The notes beneath the pieces are model-generated. The model was not told the origin of the DNA, ran no database searches, and saw only the letters and a list, made by a program, of their open reading frames with translations. From Novosphingobium rosa NBRC 15208 (lineage in GTDB: Bacteria > Pseudomonadota > Alphaproteobacteria > Sphingomonadales > Sphingomonadaceae): DNA of 64,000 bases. The stretch covers positions 1 through 64,000 of the forward strand of contig NZ_BCZE01000007.1 of assembly GCF_001598555.1 (NCBI RefSeq), read 5' to 3'. The position numbers and the translations under genes were made by a program. Positions 52,846 through 61,982 of the stretch are shown piece by piece (the first letter of the stretch is position 1; each line of letters begins with the position of its first letter).

Positions 52846-53186
52846 GCGGCGCGCTGATCCTGCTGGCCCTTCTGGCGGCTCCCCCTGCCGATACGGACAC
52901 CGACTGGACCCCGCACAGCGCCGCCGCTCTCCTTGACGCCAGTTTCGGCAGCGCGGCGGAATGCCAGCAACAGCTCGATGAAGCGCGGGCGCGCGTCAGC
53001 CATGCGCCGCCAGTGCATGGGCTGGGCTATGACCGGCTGTTTGCTCAGGGCCGCTGTGAAACCGAAAGGCTGGCCGCCACCGCGGGCGCTCCGGTCTGGC
53101 GCATCCACATGCACTGGCCCAAGGTGAAGCGCGTGCCCTCTCCTCATGCCCTTCACCCCGTCGCCGGGATCGCGCGCAAGCCCTGA
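52842..53186 (+). CDS. Small secreted hypothetical protein
   Basis: The 114-residue product has a hydrophobic N-terminus (ALILLALLAAPPADT) consistent with a signal peptide. Two Cys (AAECQQQ and QGRCETE) lie in a soluble domain that ends in HMHWPKVKRVPSPHALHP. The ATG overlaps the stop of the GH75-like gene (ATGA), so the two are translationally coupled and probably work together. The family is not recognised. Confidence 0.6.
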   Translation: MSGALILLALLAAPPADTDTDWTPHSAAALLDASFGSAAECQQQLDEARARVSHAPPVHGLGYDRLFAQGRCETERLAATAGAPVWRIHMHWPKVKRVPSPHALHPVAGIARKP

Positions 53187-53326
53187 GGCGCCCCCGGTAA
53201 AAACTGGCCCGCCTCCAGCCTCAGCTCAGCTTGTTTCATGGACCTATCGCCTCATCCAGAGCTTAACGCATCGTGTCCGCGCGTCATGCAGGACCATCCT
53301 AACCTTCCGTGTCGAAAGGATCTCTC

Positions 53327-53623
53327 ATGACAGTTTCTCGCACCCTCACAGCCATGGCGCTGGGTCTTGGCGTTGCTCTGGCGGGCGTTCCCGCCTCGGC
53401 GCAGGTCAGCCATGAGACCAAGGTCAGCCACGACACCACCATGCAGGACGGCGTGGCCACCCGCACCACCAAGGTGGAGCATATCCGCAAGGTGAAGACC
53501 CATCGCCCCAAGAAGATCCTTGGCGTGAAGGTGGGCCACAAGACCCGCACCACCAAGACGATCCAGACCCGCTCGGTCAGCTCGAACGGGGACCACAGCT
53601 CTTCGACCGAGATCAAGCATTAA
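53327..53623 (+). CDS. Small secreted basic protein
   Basis: The 98-residue product has a clear signal peptide (ALGLGVALAGVPASAQ, cleavage after about residue 26). The mature part is rich in His, Lys and Thr, with repeated VSHETKVSHDT and KVGHKTRTTKT patterns. AAGGA lies 7 bp before the ATG. It may be a periplasmic stress or polyanion-binding protein, but no family is recognised. Confidence 0.68.
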   Translation: MTVSRTLTAMALGLGVALAGVPASAQVSHETKVSHDTTMQDGVATRTTKVEHIRKVKTHRPKKILGVKVGHKTRTTKTIQTRSVSSNGDHSSSTEIKH

Positions 53624-53661
53624 GTCAGGACGGGGCGGGCCCTGACGAGCCCGCCCTTCCC

Positions 53662-54627
53662 TCACAGCCAGCCGGTGCGTTTGAAACGCAGCCAGAGCCC
53701 GCCGCAAATCACCACCATCGCGCTCAGCACCACGAAATAGCCGTTGTGGGTTTTCAGCTCCGGCATGTACTCGAAATTCATGCCATAGATGCCCGCGATC
53801 GCCGTGGGCACCGCCAGAATCGCCGCCCATGAGGCCAGCTGCCGGGTGATCACCCCCTGCCGCTGCGATTCGAGCAGATTGCTCACCTCCAGCACAGACC
53901 CCAGAATGTCGCGCAGCGCATCGGTGCGGGTTTCCACGCGGCGCACATGATCCAGTACATCGCGGAAATAGGGGCGCACCTCGGGATCGAGGCAGGGCAG
54001 GTCCTGATGCTCCAGCTTGCTCGCCACTTCCGACATCGGCCCCAGCATGCGCAGGAAGCGCATCAACGTGCGGCGCAGCGTGAAGATGCGGGTGATCTCC
54101 TCCCGGCTGAGGAAAGCGTCCAGCGCGCGGTTTTCCATCGCCAGCACTTCGTCCTCGATGGTTTCGATCACCGGGAAGAAGCCGTCGACGATAAAGTCCA
54201 GAATGGCGTGAAGCACATAGTCGGTGCCATGCATCAGCAGCGAGGGCGCCGCCTCCAGCTGGGCGCGTAGCGCCGTATGCGCGCGGGCCGAACCGTGACG
54301 CACGGTGATGATATGGTTGCGCCCGGTGAAGATCGCGGTCTCGCCATAGCAGATCTCGTCGCCCTGCAGATGGGCGGTGCGTGCGACGGTGAAAAGCTGG
54401 TCACCATAGACATCCACCTTGGGCATCTGATGGGCTTTCAGCGCATCCTCCACCGCCAGCGGATGCAGGCCGTAATGCTGCTGGAGCAGGCGCAGTTCAC
54501 TCTCGGTGGGTTCGAGCAGGCCGATCCAGACGAAGTCATCCGGCGCGATCAGCACCGGCGGGCAATCGAGCGTGGCGATTCTTCGCGGCTTGCCCTGATG
54601 GTAGAGAGAGGCGGAAACGACGCTCAT
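53662..54627 (-). CDS. corA: CorA-type divalent cation transporter
   Basis: The 321-residue protein has a long N-terminal cytoplasmic domain and two C-terminal transmembrane helices. The selectivity motif GMN is in IAGIYGMNFEYMPEL near residue 286. CorA pentamers import Mg2+ and sometimes Co2+/Ni2+; the related ZntB exports or imports Zn2+, and sequence alone does not fully exclude it. GGAG lies 5 bp before the ATG. Confidence 0.88.
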   Translation of the reverse strand: MSVVSASLYHQGKPRRIATLDCPPVLIAPDDFVWIGLLEPTESELRLLQQHYGLHPLAVEDALKAHQMPKVDVYGDQLFTVARTAHLQGDEICYGETAIFTGRNHIITVRHGSARAHTALRAQLEAAPSLLMHGTDYVLHAILDFIVDGFFPVIETIEDEVLAMENRALDAFLSREEITRIFTLRRTLMRFLRMLGPMSEVASKLEHQDLPCLDPEVRPYFRDVLDHVRRVETRTDALRDILGSVLEVSNLLESQRQGVITRQLASWAAILAVPTAIAGIYGMNFEYMPELKTHNGYFVVLSAMVVICGGLWLRFKRTGWL

Positions 54628-54747
54628 GACAACTCCGTGACAGCGTCTGCGGGGACTAACCCCTTTTGCCGTGGCCGCAAAACCCCCTGCCCCGGACAGG
54701 CGTGTTTTCGGGGCCTTTGATCGTAAACGCGGGCTTCAAACGCAAAA

Positions 54748-54775
54748 CCGCCCCGGACCCGAAGGTGCGGGGCGG
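54748..54775 (-). terminator. Intrinsic terminator of sodB
   Basis: CCGCCCCG and CGGGGCGG form a perfect 8-bp stem with a 12-base loop downstream of sodB on the minus strand. TTTTGCGTTTG follows, a usable U-tract. Confidence 0.8.
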
Positions 54776-54807
54776 CTCTGGTGTTCCGGTCGATCTAGAG
54801 CTGAAAA

Positions 54808-55425
54808 TCAGCCCTGATCGGCGCGCGAGGCGCCCTGGCCGTCAAGGTTGGCCTCGACGAAATCCCAGTCGATATGGTCGAGGAGCGCGTCGAGGTAGTT
54901 CGGGCGCGCGTTGCGATAATCGATGTAGTAAGCGTGCTCCCAGACGTCGAGCGTGAAGAGCGGGGCCACGCCCTCGTAAGCGACGGGGGTGTCGGCGTCG
55001 TGGTACGACGTCACCTTCAGCTTGCCGCCTTCCAGCACCAGCCAGCCCCAGCCGCTGGCGAAGTGGCCGGCGCTCTCGGCCTTGATGGCGGCCTTGAAGG
55101 CGTCCAGACCGCCCAGATCGGCGTCGATCTTGGCCAGCAGTTCAGCCGAGGGCTGCTTCTTTTCGGGGCTCAGGCCCAGCCAGTAGAAGCTGTGGTTCCA
55201 GATCTGGGCGCTGGCGTTGAACAGCTTCTTGTTGCCGGCGGCCTTGGCGGCGGCGATCACCTCCAGCAGGCTGGCGTTCTCAAGGTCGGTGCCCTTGGTC
55301 TGGTCATTGGCCTGGGTGATGTAGGCCTGATGATGCTTGCCATAGTGATAGTCGAAGGTCTCGGCCGAGAGAACGTCGCCGAAGGCATCCTTGCCGTAAG
55401 GCAGTTCGGGAAGAGCGAAAGCCAT
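54808..55425 (-). CDS. sodB: Superoxide dismutase, iron type
   Basis: This enzyme converts superoxide to oxygen and peroxide. The 205-residue protein has the Fe/Mn-SOD ligands: His in FDYHYGKHHQAY (near residue 27), His in NHSFYWLGL (near 74), and Asp and His in DVWEHAYYIDY (near 160-164). AYITQAN and the AQIWNHSFYW context favour the iron form. ATG 55425 is chosen because GGAG lies 7 bp upstream. It is a single gene with its own terminator. Confidence 0.95.
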   Translation of the reverse strand: MAFALPELPYGKDAFGDVLSAETFDYHYGKHHQAYITQANDQTKGTDLENASLLEVIAAAKAAGNKKLFNASAQIWNHSFYWLGLSPEKKQPSAELLAKIDADLGGLDAFKAAIKAESAGHFASGWGWLVLEGGKLKVTSYHDADTPVAYEGVAPLFTLDVWEHAYYIDYRNARPNYLDALLDHIDWDFVEANLDGQGASRADQG

Positions 55426-55631
55426 GTGCAAACTCCACTGCTGTCAGGGGGTGGTTGATGGGTGGTCGAAAAGAGGTCCGGTGGGTATCGGCCCTCGCGT
55501 GTGACTGCAAAGGGATAGGCCAGCCGAAGGCCAGCCGCTCCAAAGATTTTGTTGGTCATGCCAAAGACGTAAGGGACGGGCAAGGCAAACAGTTCCGCCT
55601 TTAAAAGGAACTCTCTGGCGCCCCATCCCGG

Positions 55632-57605
55632 TTAAATCTCGACCTGACTGCCCAGTTCCACCACGCGGTTGATCGGCAGGCGGAAGAACTCCATCGCGCT
55701 GGCCGCATTGCGCAGCATCCAGGCGAACAGCTTCTCGCGCCAGATCGCCATGCCCGGCTTGGAGGAAGCGATCAGCGTCTGGCGGCTGAGGAAGAAGCTG
55801 GTTTTCATCATGTCGAAGGGCTCGCCGCCGCAGACCGAGACGCCGCGCAAAGCCTCCGGCACATTGGTTTCCTCCAGGAAGCCGAAGCGCAGGATGATCT
55901 TGTAGAAGCCCTGCCCGATCTCGCTGACGGCCACCCGCTTGATCTCGGGCACATAGGGCACCTCCTCGATCAGCACGGTCAGCACCACCACGCGCTCATG
56001 CAGCACCTTGTTGTGCTTGATGTTGTGAAGCAGCGCCGAGGGCACCCCATTGCGCGCGGTCGACATGAAGATCGCGGTGCCGGGCACGCGGGTCGCGCTG
56101 GAATGAGCAGAACGCGCGAAGACCTCGATCGGCAGCGAATCCTCGGCCATGTTCTGGCGCATCAGCATCCGGCCCTTCGACCATGTGGTCAGCAGCAGGA
56201 AGATGATCATGCCGACCACCACCGGGAACCATGCGCCCTCGAAGAACTTGGCCGAGCCCGCCGCCAGATAGGACCAGTCGATGGCGAAGATCACCGCGAA
56301 GCCGGGTGCCGCGACCCACCAGCGCACCTTCCACATGCGGAACACCACCACGATGGCCATGCCGGTGGTGATGCTCATCGTGCCCACCACGGCCAGACCA
56401 TAGGCGGGCAGCATCGCCGCGCTGCTCTCGAAGGTCAGCACCAGAGCGGCAACCATGCAGGCCAGGAACCAGTTGATCGCCGGAATATAGATCTGCCCGG
56501 CCATCGAATGCGAGGTATGCTTGATCTGCACGCGCGGCAGATAGCCCAGCTGGATCGCCTGATGCGTGACGGAATAGGCGCCGGAAATCACCGCCTGGCT
56601 GGCGATCACCGTGGCCAGCGTGGCCAGCACCACCAGCGGCAGCTGCAGACTGTCGGGCACCATGTTGAAGAAGGGGTTCGACGCCGAGGCCGGATCGGTG
56701 ATCAGCAGCGCGGCCTGCCCCATGTAGTTCAGCACCAGCGAAGGGAACACGATCACCCAGGCCCAGCTGATCGCCTTGCGCCCGAAGTGCCCCATATCGG
56801 CATAGAGCGCCTCGACGCCGGTAATCGAATAGACCACCGCGGAGAGCGACACGAAGGACAGATAGGGGTGCGCCTTGAAGAAATAGAAGATGTAGAGCGG
56901 GTTCAGCGGCTCCCACAGCACCTGCGGATGCAGGCGGATCTGCGACACGCCCATCGCCGCGATCGAGAGGAAATAGATCAGCATCACCGGGCCGAACATC
57001 TGGCCCATGCGCTCTGTCCCGTGGCTCTGGATCACGAAGAGGCCGACGAGAATCGCCAGCGAGATCGGCAGGATGAAGGGATGGAACGCATGGCTGACCA
57101 CGCCCAGACCTTCCACCGCCGACAGCACCGAAATGGCGGGGGTCAGCATCGAGTCGGCATAGAACAGGGCCGTGGCCAGCAAGCCGCCCGCCACCAGCAG
57201 GCGCGTGCCGCGCAGTTGCGGCAGCTTGCGGTTGATCAGCGCCAGCAGCGCCAGCGAGCCGCCCTCGCCATTGTTGTCCATCCGCAGCACCAGCAGGACG
57301 TATTTCAACGTCACCACCGTCACCATGGTCCAGAAAATCAGGCTGATGACGCCATAGATGTTGAGCAGATCGATCGGCAGCGGATGCTCGCCGGTCATGA
57401 TCGCCTGAATGGCGTAGAGCGGGCTGGTGCCGATATCACCGAAGACCACCCCCAGCGCGCCAAGCGCCAGCTTGGGCAAGGCGCCGTGATGACCGTGGTG
57501 GCCGTGGCCTGTCGCCGGTTCGACCGCATCCTGCGACGCGGGAACGGCAGGCGACTGCGCCGAGCTTGCCGAAACATTCATGCGGCCCGACCCCCTACTG
57601 GCCAT
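55632..57605 (-). CDS. kup: KUP-family potassium uptake protein
   Basis: The 657-residue protein has about 12 transmembrane helices and a cytoplasmic C-terminal domain. The typical first-helix motif is LGALGVVFGDIGTSPLYAIQ near residue 48, followed by DNNGEGGSLALLALI near 108 and GVEALYADMGHFGRKAI near 267. The N-terminus is extended with a His-rich stretch (GHGHHGHHGALP). It imports K+ with H+. The start is ATG 57605 (GGAGAG 6 bp upstream) or ATG 57581. Confidence 0.93.
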   Translation of the reverse strand: MASRGSGRMNVSASSAQSPAVPASQDAVEPATGHGHHGHHGALPKLALGALGVVFGDIGTSPLYAIQAIMTGEHPLPIDLLNIYGVISLIFWTMVTVVTLKYVLLVLRMDNNGEGGSLALLALINRKLPQLRGTRLLVAGGLLATALFYADSMLTPAISVLSAVEGLGVVSHAFHPFILPISLAILVGLFVIQSHGTERMGQMFGPVMLIYFLSIAAMGVSQIRLHPQVLWEPLNPLYIFYFFKAHPYLSFVSLSAVVYSITGVEALYADMGHFGRKAISWAWVIVFPSLVLNYMGQAALLITDPASASNPFFNMVPDSLQLPLVVLATLATVIASQAVISGAYSVTHQAIQLGYLPRVQIKHTSHSMAGQIYIPAINWFLACMVAALVLTFESSAAMLPAYGLAVVGTMSITTGMAIVVVFRMWKVRWWVAAPGFAVIFAIDWSYLAAGSAKFFEGAWFPVVVGMIIFLLLTTWSKGRMLMRQNMAEDSLPIEVFARSAHSSATRVPGTAIFMSTARNGVPSALLHNIKHNKVLHERVVVLTVLIEEVPYVPEIKRVAVSEIGQGFYKIILRFGFLEETNVPEALRGVSVCGGEPFDMMKTSFFLSRQTLIASSKPGMAIWREKLFAWMLRNAASAMEFFRLPINRVVELGSQVEI

Positions 57606-57670
57606 AACAGACTCTCCGCACTTGCGGAGCGCCGCCGATTAGCGCGCTCATTGACCCGCAACAAGGACAA

Positions 57671-58420
57671 TCAACGCAAGCCCTGTGTGGTTCCCTGCAC
57701 AGAAGCTGAAGAATCCCCGGAATTGGCCGAATTTACATTCGATTTCATGCCGGGCGCGGCAGGCTGGCCAGGGGCTGGCGGCATGCCCTGCGCCGCGCGG
57801 GTCATGGCGATGATCTGATCGAGACGCTGCAGGCGCATCGCCAGATCGGGCCGCCAGGGCGCATCGGCCGGCGCGCGCGCCAGCAAACCGGCCCATAGCG
57901 CCCGTGCTTCCTCGAACTGCCCGGAACCGGCCAGCGCCAGCCCCAGGAACATCGGCGGCCCGGGCGCCTTGGGATCGGCGGCGGAAGCCTTGCGGAAGGC
58001 ATAGAGCGCGGCGGGCGAGAGCGAACCCTCGGCATGGCCAACCAGCGCGCTGGCCATTTCCAACCAGGCATCGCTGTTCTTCGGGTCTTTCTCCACCGCG
58101 CCGTTCAGCATGGTGGCGGCCCCGGCGTAATCGCCATGGCGCATCAGCGCATCGCCGACCATTTCCCAGCTGGTGGGCTGCATATCATTGCCCACCACCT
58201 TGCGCCGTTCGTCGACCAGCGTGGCCGCGAAGATGTTGGGCTTTTGCGCCTCGTCACGCGGCTGCCCGGCCTGCCCGGGATGGCCCTGAAGCGCATAGCC
58301 CGCCAGCCCCAGCACCAGCGCGGAGGCAATCGCCTCCCAACCGCGACGGGGCGTGCGGAAACCCAGAGTCAGCACCAGCAGAACCACCAGCGCCAGAACG
58401 GCGATCGCCAGCCAGGTCAT
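57671..58420 (-). CDS. ccmI: Cytochrome c maturation protein CcmI/CycH, TPR type
   Basis: The 249-residue protein has one N-terminal membrane helix (about 2-22) with a second hydrophobic stretch near 33-45, then TPR repeats (SWEMVGDALMRHGDYAGAATML, AWLEMASALVGHAEG), as in CcmI, which delivers apocytochrome c to the CcmFH ligase. ATG 58420 (MTWLAIAVLALVV) overlaps the ccmH stop by 4 bp. It is the last gene of the ccm operon here. The short C-terminal tail is Pro/Ser-rich. Confidence 0.85.
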   Translation of the reverse strand: MTWLAIAVLALVVLLVLTLGFRTPRRGWEAIASALVLGLAGYALQGHPGQAGQPRDEAQKPNIFAATLVDERRKVVGNDMQPTSWEMVGDALMRHGDYAGAATMLNGAVEKDPKNSDAWLEMASALVGHAEGSLSPAALYAFRKASAADPKAPGPPMFLGLALAGSGQFEEARALWAGLLARAPADAPWRPDLAMRLQRLDQIIAMTRAAQGMPPAPGQPAAPGMKSNVNSANSGDSSASVQGTTQGLR

Positions 58421-58833
58421 GCGGCATTCCTTTTGACAAAACGGCGGCGCATCACGGCGGCGGCCACCGCGATCAGCATCAGCGGCACGGCGAACAGCGG
58501 CCATGTCGCGGCGGTGACGCGCGGGGCATAGCTGACGTAATCGCCATAGCGCTGGATCAGCCAGGCGCGAATCGCCTCGGGATCTTCCCCGGCATCGATG
58601 CGCAGGCGGACCTGATTGCGCATGTCACCCGCGATAGGCGCATCCGAATCGGCAATCGACTGGCTCTGACAGACGAGGCAGCGCAGCGTTTCCATCAGCG
58701 CCTTGGCCTTGGCTTCCTTGGCCGGATCGGCAAGTTGGCGATAGGCGAAGGGCGCGGGCGGCATGGTGTCGTCAGCGAGAGCGGCCACCGGTGCCAACAC
58801 CAGAGCGACAGGAAGCAAAAACCGCGCGATCAC
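58417..58833 (-). CDS. ccmH: Cytochrome c maturation protein CcmH (CcmL/CycL)
   Basis: The 138-residue protein has a signal peptide (to about residue 20), the redox motif RCLVCQ (Cys52 and Cys55), which reduces apocytochrome c, and a C-terminal membrane helix (about 108-128). This is the short CcmH form, with the TPR part encoded separately as ccmI. It overlaps both neighbours by 4 bp. Confidence 0.93.
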   Translation of the reverse strand: MIARFLLPVALVLAPVAALADDTMPPAPFAYRQLADPAKEAKAKALMETLRCLVCQSQSIADSDAPIAGDMRNQVRLRIDAGEDPEAIRAWLIQRYGDYVSYAPRVTAATWPLFAVPLMLIAVAAAVMRRRFVKRNAA

Positions 58834-59384
58834 GATTCGGCCTCCTTCAGCTTGGCCAGCATCATCGGCACCTCATCGGGGCGGATGTCGCCGATGTGCT
58901 GGTAGCGGATGATCCCCTTGCCATCGATCACAAAGGTTTCCGGCACGCCCGAAGAGCCAATCGCCAGCTGCACCGCCGAGACGTCATCGGCGCCGATCCG
59001 CTGATAGGGATTGCCGTTCTTGGCCAGAAAGGCGTTCAGATCATCCTTGTGGTCACGGATGGCGATGCCGTCGATCTGCGCGCCCTGACGCTGCAATTCG
59101 GCCAGCACCGGCGCCTCGACACCGCAAGGCACGCACCAGCTGGCAAAGATGTTGAGCAGGCGCGGCTTGCCACCAGCGAAATCGCCAGTGGCAAGACCGG
59201 GCCGCCCATCGGCTGCCGGGCGCAGCGAGAAGGCAGGCAGCGGCTTGCCGATCATCTGACTGTTGATGTCATTGCTCTTGGGCAGCATCAACGAGATCGC
59301 CACGCCGCCCACGAACAGCACGAAGAGCGCCAGCGGCAACCACAGAGTCCAGCCCGGAGCGCGAGGTGCTTCGCTTTTGGTCAT
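58830..59384 (-). CDS. ccmG: Thiol:disulfide interchange protein CcmG/DsbE
   Basis: The 184-residue protein is anchored by one N-terminal helix (about 12-34) and has a thioredoxin fold with the active site FASWCVPCGVE (Cys84, Cys87). It keeps the apocytochrome CXXCH cysteines reduced for heme attachment. The GSSGVPETFVID segment holds the conserved cis-Pro (VPET) loop. It overlaps ccmH and ccmF by 4 bp. Confidence 0.94.
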   Translation of the reverse strand: MTKSEAPRAPGWTLWLPLALFVLFVGGVAISLMLPKSNDINSQMIGKPLPAFSLRPAADGRPGLATGDFAGGKPRLLNIFASWCVPCGVEAPVLAELQRQGAQIDGIAIRDHKDDLNAFLAKNGNPYQRIGADDVSAVQLAIGSSGVPETFVIDGKGIIRYQHIGDIRPDEVPMMLAKLKEAES

Positions 59385-61363
59385 GCCGCTTCCCTCTCTT
59401 CACGGTCGCCCCGGCGAATGTCGCCCCGCGCGCGAACGGTGCGGCGTTTCAGATCCTGCCTCACCCGGCTGAGCAAGGCCAGAAATCCGCCCAGCGCCAC
59501 CAGAACGCCGCCCAGCCAGATCATCGGCACGAAAGGCTTCCACCACAGCCGCAGCTGCCAGCGCCCGGTGGGCATGGCGGCGCTGGAGGCGTCATGCGCC
59601 TCCTCGCCCAGCACGGTGTAGAGTTGCCCGTTCCAGCGCGTATGCAGCGCCGAGACCGAGGTGGTCTGCGGCGGCGCCCAGAAGGTGCGCGACTGGGGCT
59701 TGAGATGATCGGGCGCGGCGCCATCGTAGCTGGCGACCAGATCGGCCTCCAGCGCGGTCCAGTTGGGACCAGCGACGGGGGTAATCGCCCCCAGCTTGAC
59801 CTGCCACGGGCCGACATCGACGCTCTCGCCAACGCAGGCGGCGATCAGCCGCTCCTTGGTGAAAGCGCCATCCGCCCCCATGCCGAACAGCGCCACGGCG
59901 AGCCCGAGATGCGCGATCACCATGCCCCAGAGCGACAGCGGCGCACGGGCCAGATTGCGCCCCCGCAGCGGCAGCAGACTGGCCACCGCCAGACCGGGCG
60001 CCAGCGACAGGGCAATCAGCGACATGGTGGAGGTGACGCCGCTCACGCCAAAACCGATGGCGGCGATGATCGTCACGGCCAGCGGCGCGGCCAGCACCAG
60101 GCTCACCCGCTTGAAACGGTCATGGCGCCAGCGCAACAGCGGCCCGATAGCCAGCACCACCAGCATCGGCACGGCGAAGACCGCGCTCATCGGCGTGAAA
60201 TAGGGCGGGCCGACAGAGACCTTCACCCCCATCGCCTCGGTGACAAGCGGGTAGAGCGTGCCCAGCAGCACGATGCCCAGAATGGAGCTGAGCATCACAT
60301 TGTTGAACACCAAGGAGGCCTCGCGGCTGGTCACCTCGAAGCGTTCGCCCTCGGTGACGGTGCCTGCCCGCAGGGCGAAAAGCACCAGCGCCGCGCCGAT
60401 GTTGATCGCCAGCAGCGCCAGAATAAAGCCGCCGCGTCGCGGATCGACCGCAAAGGCATGCACGCTGGTGAGAATGCCCGAGCGCACCAGAAAGGTGCCT
60501 ACCATCGACATGGAAAAGGCCACCACGCCCAGCATCACTGTCCATGCCCGCAGCGCATTACGCGCCGCCAGCACGCTGGCCGAATGGAGCAGCGCCGTCG
60601 CCGCCAGCCATGGCATCAGGCTGGCGTTCTCGACCGGGTCCCAGAACCACCAGCCGCCCCAGCCCAGCATGTAATAGGCCCAATAGCTGCCCGCCGTGAT
60701 GCCCAAAGTCAGGAAGATCCACGCGCCCAGCACCCATGGCCGCATCGCGCGGGCAAAGGCGGGGCCAACCTCACGCGTCACCAGCGCGCCAATGGCAAAG
60801 CTGAAGGCAATCGAAAGCCCGACATAGCCGAGATAAAGCGTGGGCGGATGGAAGGCCAGACCCGGGTCCTGCAGCAGCGGATTAAGCCCATTGCCCTCCT
60901 GAGGCGCGGGGTTCAGCCGCTGGAAGGGGTTCGAGGCAAGCAGCAGAAAGGCATAGAACCCAAGGCTGACAAAGGCCTGCCCGGCCAGCGTCGCCATCAT
61001 CGTGCGTTCCGGCAAACGGCGTTCCACCAGCGCGACAAAACCGCCCGCCAGCCCCATCACCGTCACCCACAGCAGCATCGAGCCTTCATGGTTCCCCCAT
61101 GTGCCCGCGATCTTGTAGATCAGGGGTTTCGCCGAATGGCTGTTTTCCGCCACCAGCTTCACCGATGTGTCGGTCTGCACGAAAAGCCAGATCAGGCTGG
61201 CAAAGGCCGCCGCCGCCAGCACACCCTGCACCACCGCAACGGGGCGCACGATGCCCCCCAGCCCTTCCCCATCCCTGGTGAGCGCAACGCTGCCCGCCAC
61301 AAGTTGCAGCCCGGCAAGGGCAGCGGCCAGCCACAGCATGGCAAGGCCCAATTCAGCGAGCAC
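59381..61363 (-). CDS. ccmF: Heme lyase subunit CcmF
   Basis: CcmF is the large membrane subunit that attaches heme to apocytochrome c. The 660-residue protein has many transmembrane helices, the WWD-type tryptophan-rich motif GWGGWWFWDPVENASLMPW near 235-253 and the conserved His-containing GTWGNHEGSMLLWV near 88. The start is GTG 61363 with GGAG 6 bp upstream. It lies 20 bp after ccmE in the operon. Confidence 0.95.
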   Translation of the reverse strand: MLAELGLAMLWLAAALAGLQLVAGSVALTRDGEGLGGIVRPVAVVQGVLAAAAFASLIWLFVQTDTSVKLVAENSHSAKPLIYKIAGTWGNHEGSMLLWVTVMGLAGGFVALVERRLPERTMMATLAGQAFVSLGFYAFLLLASNPFQRLNPAPQEGNGLNPLLQDPGLAFHPPTLYLGYVGLSIAFSFAIGALVTREVGPAFARAMRPWVLGAWIFLTLGITAGSYWAYYMLGWGGWWFWDPVENASLMPWLAATALLHSASVLAARNALRAWTVMLGVVAFSMSMVGTFLVRSGILTSVHAFAVDPRRGGFILALLAINIGAALVLFALRAGTVTEGERFEVTSREASLVFNNVMLSSILGIVLLGTLYPLVTEAMGVKVSVGPPYFTPMSAVFAVPMLVVLAIGPLLRWRHDRFKRVSLVLAAPLAVTIIAAIGFGVSGVTSTMSLIALSLAPGLAVASLLPLRGRNLARAPLSLWGMVIAHLGLAVALFGMGADGAFTKERLIAACVGESVDVGPWQVKLGAITPVAGPNWTALEADLVASYDGAAPDHLKPQSRTFWAPPQTTSVSALHTRWNGQLYTVLGEEAHDASSAAMPTGRWQLRLWWKPFVPMIWLGGVLVALGGFLALLSRVRQDLKRRTVRARGDIRRGDREEREAA

Positions 61364-61383
61364 GCGCGTCTCCCGTCATCATC

Positions 61384-61842
61384 TTATTTGGTTTCCGCGA
61401 TGGCTTTGTGGGCCTGATCGGTGGTCATGCCCTGCATTTCGCGAGGGGTGTATTTCTCGTCATGCTTGGCGAGCAGATTGTCGGCGGTGAACAGGCCGTC
61501 TGTCCAGTGCCCCTCGGCCACCACGCCCGATCCTTCCACGAAGAGCGCGGGGCGGATGCCGGCAAAACGCACGGGAACCTGCTGCTTGCCATCGGTGACG
61601 AGGAAGTTGACCGTCACCCCATCGGGCGCGTCCTTCATGCTGCCGCGCACCACCATGCCGCCAAGCCGCACCGAGCGGTCCGCCTCGGGCGGCTTGGCGA
61701 GGATTTCGCTGGGCACATAGAAATAGCTGGCCTGATTGCGCAGCGCCCAGGCCGCCAGCAGCCCCGCCACCAGCAACACCGCCAGCGCCACACCCAGCAA
61801 CACCAGCCTCTGATGCTTGGCCCGCAATCCCGTTCCCGTCAT
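61384..61842 (-). CDS. ccmE: Heme chaperone CcmE
   Basis: CcmE binds heme covalently in the periplasm and passes it to CcmF. The 152-residue protein has an N-terminal membrane helix (about 13-33), an OB-fold domain and the HxxxY heme-attachment motif in AKHDEKYTP (His127, Tyr131). Its start overlaps the stop of ccmD. Confidence 0.95.
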   Translation of the reverse strand: MTGTGLRAKHQRLVLLGVALAVLLVAGLLAAWALRNQASYFYVPSEILAKPPEADRSVRLGGMVVRGSMKDAPDGVTVNFLVTDGKQQVPVRFAGIRPALFVEGSGVVAEGHWTDGLFTADNLLAKHDEKYTPREMQGMTTDQAHKAIAETK

Positions 61843-61982
61843 TGGATTTCACGCACCTTATCGCGCCGCTTTTCAGCGCGGCGCATGGAAAGCCAGCTTC
61901 CGGCGACCATCGCCAGCGTGGTGATCGCCCCTATCGCATAGGCGGCGGTCACGAATTGCCACGGATCAAGCGCCTCGCGCAT
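61839..61982 (-). CDS. ccmD: Heme exporter small subunit CcmD
   Basis: The 47-residue protein has one membrane helix (about 12-34, FVTAAYAIGAITTLAMVAGSW) and a basic C-terminal tail (MRRAEKRRDKVREIQ), the layout of CcmD, which helps release holo-CcmE from the CcmABCD complex. It starts within the ccmC stop and ends within the ccmE start (4-bp overlaps each). The frame is open further upstream, but that part lies within ccmC. Confidence 0.88.
   Translation of the reverse strand: MREALDPWQFVTAAYAIGAITTLAMVAGSWLSMRRAEKRRDKVREIQ

Noticed and set aside
55998..57818. Long open frame antisense to kup
   Set aside because: Another composition artefact: His/Arg/Gln-rich translation without domains, opposite a clear KUP transporter.
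59366..61417. Long open frame antisense to ccmF
   Set aside because: The translation is rich in His, Arg and Gln and resembles no protein; ccmF on the other strand has clear motifs.
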